Notes under the pieces: model-generated
Seen by the model: only the letters and a program-made list of their open reading frames with translations
The model's database searches: none
Told to the model about the DNA's origin: nothing
Part shown: positions 1 through 6,503 of the stretch, piece by piece
Layout: every line of letters starts with the position of its first letter
Position numbering within the stretch: position 1 is the first letter of the stretch
Program-made: the position numbers and the translations under genes
Source of the DNA: Azospirillum tabaci
GTDB lineage: Bacteria > Pseudomonadota > Alphaproteobacteria > Azospirillales > Azospirillaceae
Assembly (NCBI RefSeq): GCF_014596085.1
Contig: NZ_JACCJY010000028.1
Span: 20,869 to 84,868, forward strand
Direction of reading: 5' to 3'
Length of the DNA stretch: 64,000 bases

Positions 1-93
1 CACCGCCACGACGTTCAGGCGCCGCTTGGCGAGCACGGCCAGGATCTCGTGGGCGATGCCGACCCGGTCGGCGAACAGGACGTCGATGCGCAT
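1..93 (-). CDS. TyrR-like regulator, N-terminal ACT domain (partial)
   Basis: Only the first 31 codons lie in the window; the gene runs off the left edge. The visible protein starts MRIDVLFADRVGIAHEIL, which resembles the N-terminal ACT domain of TyrR/PhhR proteins (TyrR begins MRLEVFCEDRLGLTREL). In that family ACT is followed by PAS, sigma54-interacting AAA and Fis-type HTH domains, none of which can be seen here. It diverges from dadA, and the shared 273-base region holds a sigma54-like site and repeated palindromes, which fits an aromatic or general amino acid activator of dadA. The role is inferred from 31 residues and context. Confidence 0.55.
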   Translation of the reverse strand, partial: MRIDVLFADRVGIAHEILAVLAKRRLNVVAV

Positions 94-366
94 GGCTCTT
101 CCCGATGGAGGGGGTGAGTGTACCACGACGGGCGCATCCGTAAACATCCATGTACGCCGTAACGATTTCTATACGGATAAAGCAACTCGTTGCTTTAACT
201 GTGTATATCTGGGGGGCAGAGAGCGCATTTCGAGCGCCGTGTAACGATTCGTATACGGCTTGGTCCGGCGCGGAACCGTCCGCCCCAGCATTTCCGCGGC
301 ATCCGGCACTTGGCATCGCGCTTGCGAATGAGATGCGAACAATTCCGTGATCTCGGGAGCCTTCAC
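94..366. promoter_or_regulatory. Divergent control region of the TyrR-like gene and dadA
   Basis: Three operator-like elements are visible. An 18-base near-perfect palindrome AAAGCAACTCGTTGCTTT lies at 179-196. It sits between two copies of AACGATT-N2-TATACGG (161-176 and 243-258), 82 bases apart, each inside an inverted repeat of CCGT(A)/TACGG. Nearer dadA, TTGGCATCGCGCTTGCG (310-326) has the -24/-12 spacing of a sigma54 promoter (TGGCA, then TTGC). The predicted transcript start would be near 338, about 29 bases before the dadA start codon. Confidence 0.55.
310..326 (+). promoter_or_regulatory. Putative sigma54 promoter of dadA
   Basis: TGGCAT-N5-TTGC matches the sigma54 consensus TGGCAC-N5-TTGC except for the sixth base, and the GG and GC elements are correctly spaced. 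It points at dadA and is next to a divergent gene whose start resembles a sigma54-dependent activator, which strengthens the reading. Confidence 0.5.
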
Positions 367-1677
367 ATGCGCGTCATCGTCCTCGGCAGCGGCGTCATCG
401 GCGTTTCCACCGCCTATTTCCTGGCGAAGGCCGGGCACGAGGTCACGGTGGTGGACCGGCAGCCCGGCCCGGCGCTGGAGACCAGCTACGCCAACGCGGG
501 CGAGGTGTCGCCGGGCTACTCCGCCCCCTGGGCTGCGCCGGGCCTGATGGCGAAGGCGGTGAAGTGGATGCTGATGAAGCACTCCCCGCTGGTGATCCGG
601 CCCAAGCTGGACCCGGCCATGTGGTCCTGGTGCCTGAAGCTGCTGGCCAACGCAAACGAGCGTTCCTATGAGATCAACAAGGGCCGCATGGTCCGGCTGG
701 CCGAATACAGCCGCGACTGTCTGCGCGCTCTGCGCGACGAGACCGGCATCCGCTACGACGAGCGCGCCAAGGGCACGCTCCAGCTCTTCCGCACCCAGAA
801 GCAGGTGGACGCCGCCGCCACCGACATGGCCGTGCTGGACCGCTTCAAGGTGCCCTACAGCCTGCTGGACGTGGAAGGCTGCGCGGCGGTCGAGCCGGCG
901 CTGCGGCTGGTCAAGGAGAAGATCGTCGGCGGCCTGCTGCTGCCGGGCGACGAGACGGGCGACTGCTTCCGCTTCACCAACGCGCTGGCCGCGCTGGCGA
1001 CGGAGCTGGGGGTGGAGTTCCGCTACAACACCGGCATCCGCAAGCTGGAAAGCGACGGGCGCCGCGTCACCGGCGTGGTCACCGACGCCGGCACGCTGAC
1101 CGCCGACGCCTACATCGTCGCCATGGGCAGCTACTCCCCGACGCTGGTGAAACCGTTCGGGCTGGATCTGCCCGTCTATCCGGTGAAGGGCTATTCGCTG
1201 ACCCTGCCCGTCGTCGATCCGGCGGGCGCCCCGGAATCCACGGTGATGGACGAGACGCACAAGATCGCGGTGACCCGCCTCGGCGACCGCATCCGCGTCG
1301 GCGGTACGGCGGAACTGACCGGCTTCGACCTGTCCCTGCGTCCGGGCCGCCGCGGTCCGCTCGACCATGTGGTCGGCGATCTGTTCCCGACGGGTGGCGA
1401 TCTTTCAAAGGCGGAGTTCTGGACCGGTCTGCGGCCCAACACGCCGGACGGCACCCCCATCGTCGGTCCGACCCCGGTGCGCAACCTGTTCCTCAACACC
1501 GGCCACGGCACGCTGGGCTGGACGATGGCCGCCGGTTCGGGCCGGGTGGTCGCCGACGTGGTCGGCGGGCGCCAGACGGAGATCGATATGGACGGGCTGA
1601 CGGTCGCCCGCTACGGCCGCTCCGCCGCGACGGTCGGCCGCCCGACGGTCGGCGGCGTGGCCCGCCCGGCGGCCTGA
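367..1677 (+). CDS. dadA: D-amino acid dehydrogenase small subunit
   Basis: This 436-residue FAD enzyme oxidises D-amino acids, typically D-alanine from alanine racemisation, to 2-oxo acids and passes electrons to the respiratory chain at the inner membrane. The N-terminus has the Rossmann dinucleotide motif GSGVIGVSTAYFLAKAGHEV followed by the E. coli-like segments ANAGEVSPGYSAPWAAPG and KAVKWML. The C-terminus holds the usual FAD-binding stretch TGHGTLGWTMAAGSGRVVAD. The ATG at 367 gives the E. coli-like start MRVIVLGSG, and an upstream in-frame ATG at 310 would add 19 residues that overlap the sigma54-like site. No dadX racemase is adjacent. Confidence 0.93.
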   Translation: MRVIVLGSGVIGVSTAYFLAKAGHEVTVVDRQPGPALETSYANAGEVSPGYSAPWAAPGLMAKAVKWMLMKHSPLVIRPKLDPAMWSWCLKLLANANERSYEINKGRMVRLAEYSRDCLRALRDETGIRYDERAKGTLQLFRTQKQVDAAATDMAVLDRFKVPYSLLDVEGCAAVEPALRLVKEKIVGGLLLPGDETGDCFRFTNALAALATELGVEFRYNTGIRKLESDGRRVTGVVTDAGTLTADAYIVAMGSYSPTLVKPFGLDLPVYPVKGYSLTLPVVDPAGAPESTVMDETHKIAVTRLGDRIRVGGTAELTGFDLSLRPGRRGPLDHVVGDLFPTGGDLSKAEFWTGLRPNTPDGTPIVGPTPVRNLFLNTGHGTLGWTMAAGSGRVVADVVGGRQTEIDMDGLTVARYGRSAATVGRPTVGGVARPAA

Positions 1678-1701
1678 CGGGGCTTTTGCTCCCGGCGCGC
1701 C

Positions 1702-2451
1702 TTAATCCTGACGGGCTTGGGCGCCCTGATTCAGACGCGCGGTGTTGAACTCCTTCATGCGCGCCGCGTCGAAGGAGCCGAGCGCCTTGACCTGATCCGG
1801 CGTCGCCTGCAACGTGACGGAGGTCAGGCCCGGCTCCAGCGCCGCCGCTTTCCAGGCGACGGCGTAGGGGCCTTCGCCCTCCGGTTCCGGCGTCACCACG
1901 ACGGCCCTGAGCGCGCCGTTGCGGTCGAACACCAGATCCTCCACCGTGCCGAAGAAGCCGGCCTCCGTTGCGCCGCCCGCCGTGTTGGCCGGCTGGCCGA
2001 TCAGGGCGGAGACTCGCCAGTCGCCGGGCCGGCTCGCCGCCTGCTGCTGGCGCCGGATCAGGTCCAGCGTGTCGGGGCCGGTGACCGGATAGGCCAGGAT
2101 GCCGTCCACCGATCCGGGCATGAGCTGGTGCCAGGGCACGGTGAAGCGCGCCTCGCCGACGTCGAGCATGCCGCTGGCCTCGATCACCGCGCTTTCCAGC
2201 CGTCCGTCCGGGCCGACGACGAGATCCACCACCTGACCAAGCTCTTCGCCGAGCAGCCCCTCGACCTCCGTCCCGACGATCACCCCGGCCCGCCAGCCTT
2301 GGTAGAGCCGTGGGTAGGACGCCTCCGTGGTTCGCACCGTTTGGGCGGACTGGGAAGGTTGAGCCTGGGCAGGTTGAGGAACGCCCAGGGTCAGGGACGT
2401 GGCGATGGCGAATGCGGCGAGGATGCCCGCCGAAGTGCCGCTGTAACGCAT
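1702..2451 (-). CDS. Exported protein with two PRC-barrel domains
   Basis: The 249-residue product starts with a signal peptide (about residues 1-30, ending in an AQA-type site). Two PRC-barrel domains follow, one around residues 50-125 and one around 150-230, each with the typical 'gxxlGxvxdlvvdxxGrvxxvvv' pattern. PRC barrels are small beta-barrel modules of ill-defined function found in RimM, photosynthetic reaction centre H subunits and many stress-induced exported proteins. The gene diverges from a PfpI-type stress gene across a region with EcfG-like promoters on both strands. Its exact function is unknown. Confidence 0.8.
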   Translation of the reverse strand: MRYSGTSAGILAAFAIATSLTLGVPQPAQAQPSQSAQTVRTTEASYPRLYQGWRAGVIVGTEVEGLLGEELGQVVDLVVGPDGRLESAVIEASGMLDVGEARFTVPWHQLMPGSVDGILAYPVTGPDTLDLIRRQQQAASRPGDWRVSALIGQPANTAGGATEAGFFGTVEDLVFDRNGALRAVVVTPEPEGEGPYAVAWKAAALEPGLTSVTLQATPDQVKALGSFDAARMKEFNTARLNQGAQARQD

Positions 2452-2490
2452 GGGTCTTTGCTCCCGATTGTGACGCGCGGTCCGTCAAAG

Positions 2491-2546
2491 GGAACATGGG
2501 GGGTGCGTGGCGGTTCCAGAGGGAACTCCCCAGAGGTACGCCGGTT
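2491..2546. promoter_or_regulatory. Bidirectional EcfG-type (general stress) promoters
   Basis: On the + strand GGAAC-N16-GGTT occurs twice, at 2491-2515 and at 2522-2546, both pointing to the PfpI gene at 2581. On the - strand GGAAC (2517-2513) is followed after 16 bases by TGTT (2496-2493), pointing to the PRC-barrel gene that starts at 2451. The pattern fits the alphaproteobacterial general-stress sigma factor consensus GGAAC-N16/17-CGTT apart from the first base of the -10. The first + and the - site share the same DNA. Confidence 0.6.
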
Positions 2547-2580
2547 GCTGACCGGACAGGCCAACCGAGGAGGTGATCCC

Positions 2581-3153
2581 ATGGCAGGAAAGCTGGAGAA
2601 GAAGACCGTCGCGGTTCTGGCGACCGACGGCTTCGAACAGGTCGAACTGACCGAGCCGGTGAAGGCGCTGCGCAACGAAGGCGCCGACGTGCGGATCGTG
2701 GCGCCCCAGGGCGGACAGATCCAGGGCTGGAACCACCACGACAAGGCCGACCGGGTGGACGTGGACGTCACGCTCGATCAGGCGGATCCCGGCACCTTCG
2801 ACGCGCTGGTGCTGCCGGGCGGCGTCATCAACCCCGACGCGCTGCGGCTGGAGCCCAAGGCCATCGATTTCGTGCGCAGCTTCGTCCAGTCGGGCAAGCC
2901 CATCGCCGCGATTTGTCACGGCCCCTGGACGCTGATCGACGCGGGCGGCGCCAAGGGCAAGCGCATGACCTCCTGGCCGTCGCTGAAGGCCGATCTCGGA
3001 AACGCCGGGGCGAATTGGGAGGACAGCGAAGTCGTCACCGACCGGGGGCTGGTGACGTCGCGCAAGCCGGATGATCTGCCGGCCTTCTGCCGCAAGATGG
3101 TCGAGGAGTTCGCCGAAGGCCGCCACAGCGGCAACCGCCACGCGGCGGAGTGA
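2581..3153 (+). CDS. PfpI/DJ-1 family protein (YhbO type)
   Basis: The 190-residue protein belongs to the DJ-1/ThiJ/PfpI superfamily of class I glutamine amidotransferase-like folds. The nucleophile elbow AAICHGPWTLIDAG carries the conserved Cys-His pair (Cys near residue 112). The N-terminal Glu-containing motif ATDGFEQVELTEP and the PGG loop VLPGG are also present. Members such as E. coli YhbO protect cells from oxidative, heat and glycation stress, and a deglycase or peptidase activity has been proposed but is disputed. Start ATG 2581 has a good AGGAGG ribosome site. The two EcfG-like promoters upstream support stress induction. Confidence 0.88.
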   Translation: MAGKLEKKTVAVLATDGFEQVELTEPVKALRNEGADVRIVAPQGGQIQGWNHHDKADRVDVDVTLDQADPGTFDALVLPGGVINPDALRLEPKAIDFVRSFVQSGKPIAAICHGPWTLIDAGGAKGKRMTSWPSLKADLGNAGANWEDSEVVTDRGLVTSRKPDDLPAFCRKMVEEFAEGRHSGNRHAAE

Positions 3154-3160
3154 GGTGCAC

Positions 3161-3190
3161 GTCCCCTCTCCCCGCGCTGGGAGAGGGGAC
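3161..3190. repeat. Perfect hairpin of the CCCTCTCCC repeat family
   Basis: A 12-base arm GTCCCCTCTCCC is followed by a 6-base loop and its exact complement. It sits between two convergent genes (ends 3153 and 3198), so it could act as a terminator for both, although no T tract follows. The arm sequence matches the larger palindromic elements at 13427 and elsewhere. Confidence 0.7.
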
Positions 3191-3197
3191 AGACTCT

Positions 3198-3860
3198 CTA
3201 AACGGACACCAGCGGCGACAGGCCGTTCTGGATCGCCCAGACCGCAGCCTGGGTGCGGTTCTGGGCGTTGATCTTCCGCATCACGTTCTTGAAATGCATC
3301 TTCACGGTCGATTCCGTGATGTGCAGGTTGCGCGCGATCGCCTTGTTCGATTGCCCGGCGAGCAGACAGCGCAGGATCTGGATCTCGCGCTTCGACAGCT
3401 CGTTGCTGGCGGGCTGGGCGCGCTCCGGCTGCGGGCGCTCGCTGTTGGCGTTGGCGATCAGCAGGCTGGCGACGTGGGTCGGATAGACCACCTCGCCCAG
3501 CATGACCAGTTGCAGGGCGCGCAGCAGGGACTCGCTCGACATCGACTTGTTCAGGTAGGCGTCGGCACCAGCCTTCAACGACAGCGATAGCGTGCGGTCG
3601 GCGATGGCGTCGGCCAGCACGGCGATGCGGGCGCTGGTGGCGGTACGCAACCGTTTCACCCCGCCGGCCTCGTCGTTCGTCGCCTCACCCAGGGCCACCA
3701 CGATCAAGTCGGGCTGCACGCCCTGCGCGATGGCCGCCTCGGCATCCTCCACCGTCGCGGCATGGTGGCAGACGCGGAAAGGGCCGCCGCCGATGAGCGT
3801 TCCCAGCGCCGCCGAAAACAGCCGATCATGGTCCACGAGCATGACGTTCCAGGTTCTCAT
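3198..3860 (-). CDS. LuxR-type regulator with degenerate receiver domain
   Basis: The 220-residue protein has a receiver-like domain (about 1-120) and a GerE/LuxR HTH (about 148-212, ELSKREIQILRCLLAGQSN and TESTVKMHFKNVMRKI). The receiver lacks the phospho-acceptor: the beta3 segment reads PDLIVVALGEA where Asp is expected at the Ala. The switch Thr/Ser is also Ala (RIAVLADA) and the acidic pair is D-H-D. The conserved Lys (LNKSM) is kept. It may thus work without phosphorylation or through protein contact. The start at 3860 has a good AGGAG site; longer in-frame extension is ignored. It diverges from a second LuxR-type regulator. Confidence 0.85.
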   Translation of the reverse strand: MRTWNVMLVDHDRLFSAALGTLIGGGPFRVCHHAATVEDAEAAIAQGVQPDLIVVALGEATNDEAGGVKRLRTATSARIAVLADAIADRTLSLSLKAGADAYLNKSMSSESLLRALQLVMLGEVVYPTHVASLLIANANSERPQPERAQPASNELSKREIQILRCLLAGQSNKAIARNLHITESTVKMHFKNVMRKINAQNRTQAAVWAIQNGLSPLVSV

Positions 3861-4212
3861 CGAAACTCCTCCGCGACGCCACCCGTGACGAGCAGCGCAC
3901 AACGCCAATCGTTGTCCGTTTCGCCTGGGAAAAGGGAAAAAAGCCGCCTTTATTGTATCGAAAAAGCGTGCTTTACGCTGGTTGTCCCGATGATTTATAC
4001 GGATGGTCAGGGAGCGGCGCAAGATGCTTGGAAGAAGCTCGATACGAATGAATCATAAATGGCTTCGAAACGATAGAAATTCGCATGGCGCTGCTTCTGC
4101 AAAGTCCAAAAGAGGTATCTTTATACTTTTCCGCTGGACAGAAAGCTGGGCTGGTTTGGGGCTCTTTTGTTTTCCAGATCGGCTTTCGGCGGCTTGATGG
4201 GGTAGCAAAGCA
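3861..4212. promoter_or_regulatory. AT-rich intergenic region between divergent regulators
   Basis: This stretch of about 350 bases is clearly richer in A and T than its surroundings, and stop codons interrupt all plausible reading frames. It must hold the promoters of both regulators. I could not fix a -35/-10 pair or a convincing operator. Confidence 0.4.
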
Positions 4213-4914
4213 ATGGAAGTTCAGCTGCAGACGCGCGGCAAGGAGCGGTCGGTGGCCGGTAGGGCGCAGACGTTTTTGGTGGTGGACGACCATCCCTTGG
4301 TCCGGCACGGCTTCGCCCTCTCGGTGGGGGAGATCCACCCGGACGCGCAGGTGCTGGAGGCTGGCTCGCTGGACGAGGCGATGGCCATCGCCGACCGCAC
4401 GCCGGATCTGACGCTGGTCCTGTTCGACCTCAATCTGGGAGACCGCAGCGGGCGCGACGGGGTGCGCCGCATGGTCGAGGTGCTGGGAAACCGGCCGCTG
4501 CTGGTCATCTCCGGGTCGGACGAGGTGGCGGACATCGTGGACAGCGTGCGGCTGGGGGCCAGGGGCTATATCCTGAAGACCAGTTCCACCGCGGTCCTGG
4601 AGCACGCGATTTCCCTGGCGCTGACCGGGGAGACCTTCCTGCCGCTGCCGCGCGCCGTTCTGTCCGGCAACGTCGCGGCGGAGGTCGCGCGCCCCTCGGG
4701 GCAGATCCTCGACCGGCTGACCGACCGGCAGCGCGACGTGTTCCAGCTTCTGCTGGCCGGTCACTCGAACAAGGAGATCGCGCGGGAGTTGGGCGTGCTG
4801 GAAGGCACCGTGAAGGTCCATGTGCGGGCGATCATGCAGAAGCTGGGCGTGCGCAACCGCACCCAGGTCGCCGTTGTGGCCGCCCGCAGCGGCTGCTTCC
4901 CAGAGGACGCCTGA
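4213..4914 (+). CDS. LuxR/NarL-family response regulator
   Basis: This 233-residue response regulator has a canonical receiver. It shows the acidic pair in VVDDHPLVRHGF, the acceptor Asp in LVLFDLNLGD, the switch Ser in LVISGSDE and the Lys in YILKTSS. A GerE HTH follows (about 168-225: LTDRQRDVFQLLLAGHSNKEIARELGV, then GTVKVHVRAIMQKLGV). It should bind DNA when phosphorylated by a histidine kinase, but no kinase gene is nearby, so the partner is unknown. It diverges from the regulator with the degenerate receiver. The start ATG at 4213 lies after GGGGTAGC, a weak ribosome site; ATGs further in would cut the receiver. Confidence 0.85.
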   Translation: MEVQLQTRGKERSVAGRAQTFLVVDDHPLVRHGFALSVGEIHPDAQVLEAGSLDEAMAIADRTPDLTLVLFDLNLGDRSGRDGVRRMVEVLGNRPLLVISGSDEVADIVDSVRLGARGYILKTSSTAVLEHAISLALTGETFLPLPRAVLSGNVAAEVARPSGQILDRLTDRQRDVFQLLLAGHSNKEIARELGVLEGTVKVHVRAIMQKLGVRNRTQVAVVAARSGCFPEDA

Positions 4915-5033
4915 CGCCCTTCCCGAGCCGTTTATCCATCCGAACCATGCCTTTATGGGTAGACGGCCGGGCCCCCATTGCGGCCTGCGGAGACTTTCCG
5001 GCACTATGACGGAAACGCCCGACAGGAGGGACA

Positions 5034-6503
5034 ATGACGGGCTCTGTGCGTTTCGTGCTCGGCGGACGGGTGGTGGAGGTGCGGGACGCCGATCCCACCA
5101 CCACGGTGCTGAACTGGCTGCGCGCCAACGGGCGCCCCGGTTCCAAGGAGGGCTGCGCCGAGGGGGATTGCGGCGCCTGCACGGTGGTGCTGGGCGATCT
5201 CGCCCCGGATGGGCGCCTGCTCTACCGCGCCGTCAACGCCTGCATCCTCTTCCTGCCGATGATCGACGGCAAGCTGCTGCTGACCGTCGAGGATCTGGCC
5301 GGCGAGGACGGAGACCTGCACCCCGTCCAGGCGGCGATGGTGGACAAGCATGCCTCGCAATGCGGCTTCTGCACCCCCGGTTTCGTGATGGCGCTGTTTG
5401 CGCTCCACCACCAAGGGCGCGCTACGGACGGCAGCGGTCTGACCGATGGGGCGATTCACGACGCGCTGGCCGGCAATCTGTGCCGCTGCACCGGCTACCG
5501 CCCGATCCTCGACGCCGCCCGAACCATGATGGCGGAGCGGGCCGAAGACCGATTCGACCGGGCAGAGGAGGGGATCGCCACAGTGCTGCGCTCCATCCGG
5601 CGCGACGGGCCCCTGACCATGACCCACGGCGCCGCCAGCTTCCACGCGCCGCGGAGCGTCGATGAACTGGCCACCCTGTTCGCCGCGCATCCGAACGCCA
5701 CGCTGGTGGCCGGGGCGACCGACGTGGGATTGTGGGTGACCAAGCAGGGGCGCAGCCTGCCCACTCTGATCCATCTTGCCCAGGTGCGGGAGCTTCGTCG
5801 GATCGATGAAGGGGCCGATGCGCTGGAGGTCGGCGCCGCGGCGACCTACACCGATCTGCTGCCGGTTCTGGAGCGCCGTATACCCGAGCTGGCCGCTCTG
5901 GTCACCCGCATCGGAGCGGCGCAGGTGCGCAATTCCGGGACGCTGGGTGGCAACGTCGCCAACGGCTCGCCCATCGGGGACAGCATGCCGGCCCTGCTGG
6001 CGCTGGGCGCCTCGCTGGTGCTGAACCGGAGCGGGGTGCGGCGGGAGCTGCCGCTGGATCGCTTCTACCACGGCTACCGCAAGAACGACCTGAAGCCTGG
6101 CGAGTTCGTCGAGCGCATCCGCATCCCCCTGCCGCGCGAGGGCCAGCGCTTCGCCACCTGGAAGGTGTCCAAGCGGCGGGACCAGGACATTTCCGCCGTC
6201 TGCGCCGCCTTCCTGGTGACGCTGGATGGGGAGGGGCAAGTGGCGGCGTTGCGGGCCGGCTACGGCGGCATGGCCGCGACCCCGGCCCGCGCCCCGGCGC
6301 TGGAGGCGGCGCTGGTCGGGCAGCCCTGGACGGCCGACGCCGTGGCGGCGGCCATGCCGGCGCTCGACCGCGACTTCCGGCCCATGACGGACATGCGGGC
6401 CAGCGACCGCTACCGCGCGCTGGTGGCGAAGAACCTGCTGATGCGCTTCCTTCTTCACACGACCGGGGGCGAGTTGCCCTCCTTGGAGGCCGTGCATGGC
6501 TGA
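5034..6503 (+). CDS. xdhA: Xanthine dehydrogenase, Fe-S/FAD subunit
   Basis: The 489-residue small subunit carries electrons from the molybdenum site to NAD+. The plant-type 2Fe-2S motif CAEGDCGAC is at residues 41-49 with a further Cys near 70. The second 2Fe-2S domain has CGFC (about 113) and CRC (about 153). The FAD domain follows (VAGATDVGLWVT near 228, LGGNVANGSPIGD near 308) with a CO dehydrogenase flavoprotein C-terminal domain at the end. It matches the two-subunit Rhodobacter layout. It overlaps xdhB by 8 bases. The enzyme oxidises hypoxanthine and xanthine to urate in the cytoplasm, the first step of purine breakdown. Confidence 0.93.
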   Translation: MTGSVRFVLGGRVVEVRDADPTTTVLNWLRANGRPGSKEGCAEGDCGACTVVLGDLAPDGRLLYRAVNACILFLPMIDGKLLLTVEDLAGEDGDLHPVQAAMVDKHASQCGFCTPGFVMALFALHHQGRATDGSGLTDGAIHDALAGNLCRCTGYRPILDAARTMMAERAEDRFDRAEEGIATVLRSIRRDGPLTMTHGAASFHAPRSVDELATLFAAHPNATLVAGATDVGLWVTKQGRSLPTLIHLAQVRELRRIDEGADALEVGAAATYTDLLPVLERRIPELAALVTRIGAAQVRNSGTLGGNVANGSPIGDSMPALLALGASLVLNRSGVRRELPLDRFYHGYRKNDLKPGEFVERIRIPLPREGQRFATWKVSKRRDQDISAVCAAFLVTLDGEGQVAALRAGYGGMAATPARAPALEAALVGQPWTADAVAAAMPALDRDFRPMTDMRASDRYRALVAKNLLMRFLLHTTGGELPSLEAVHG

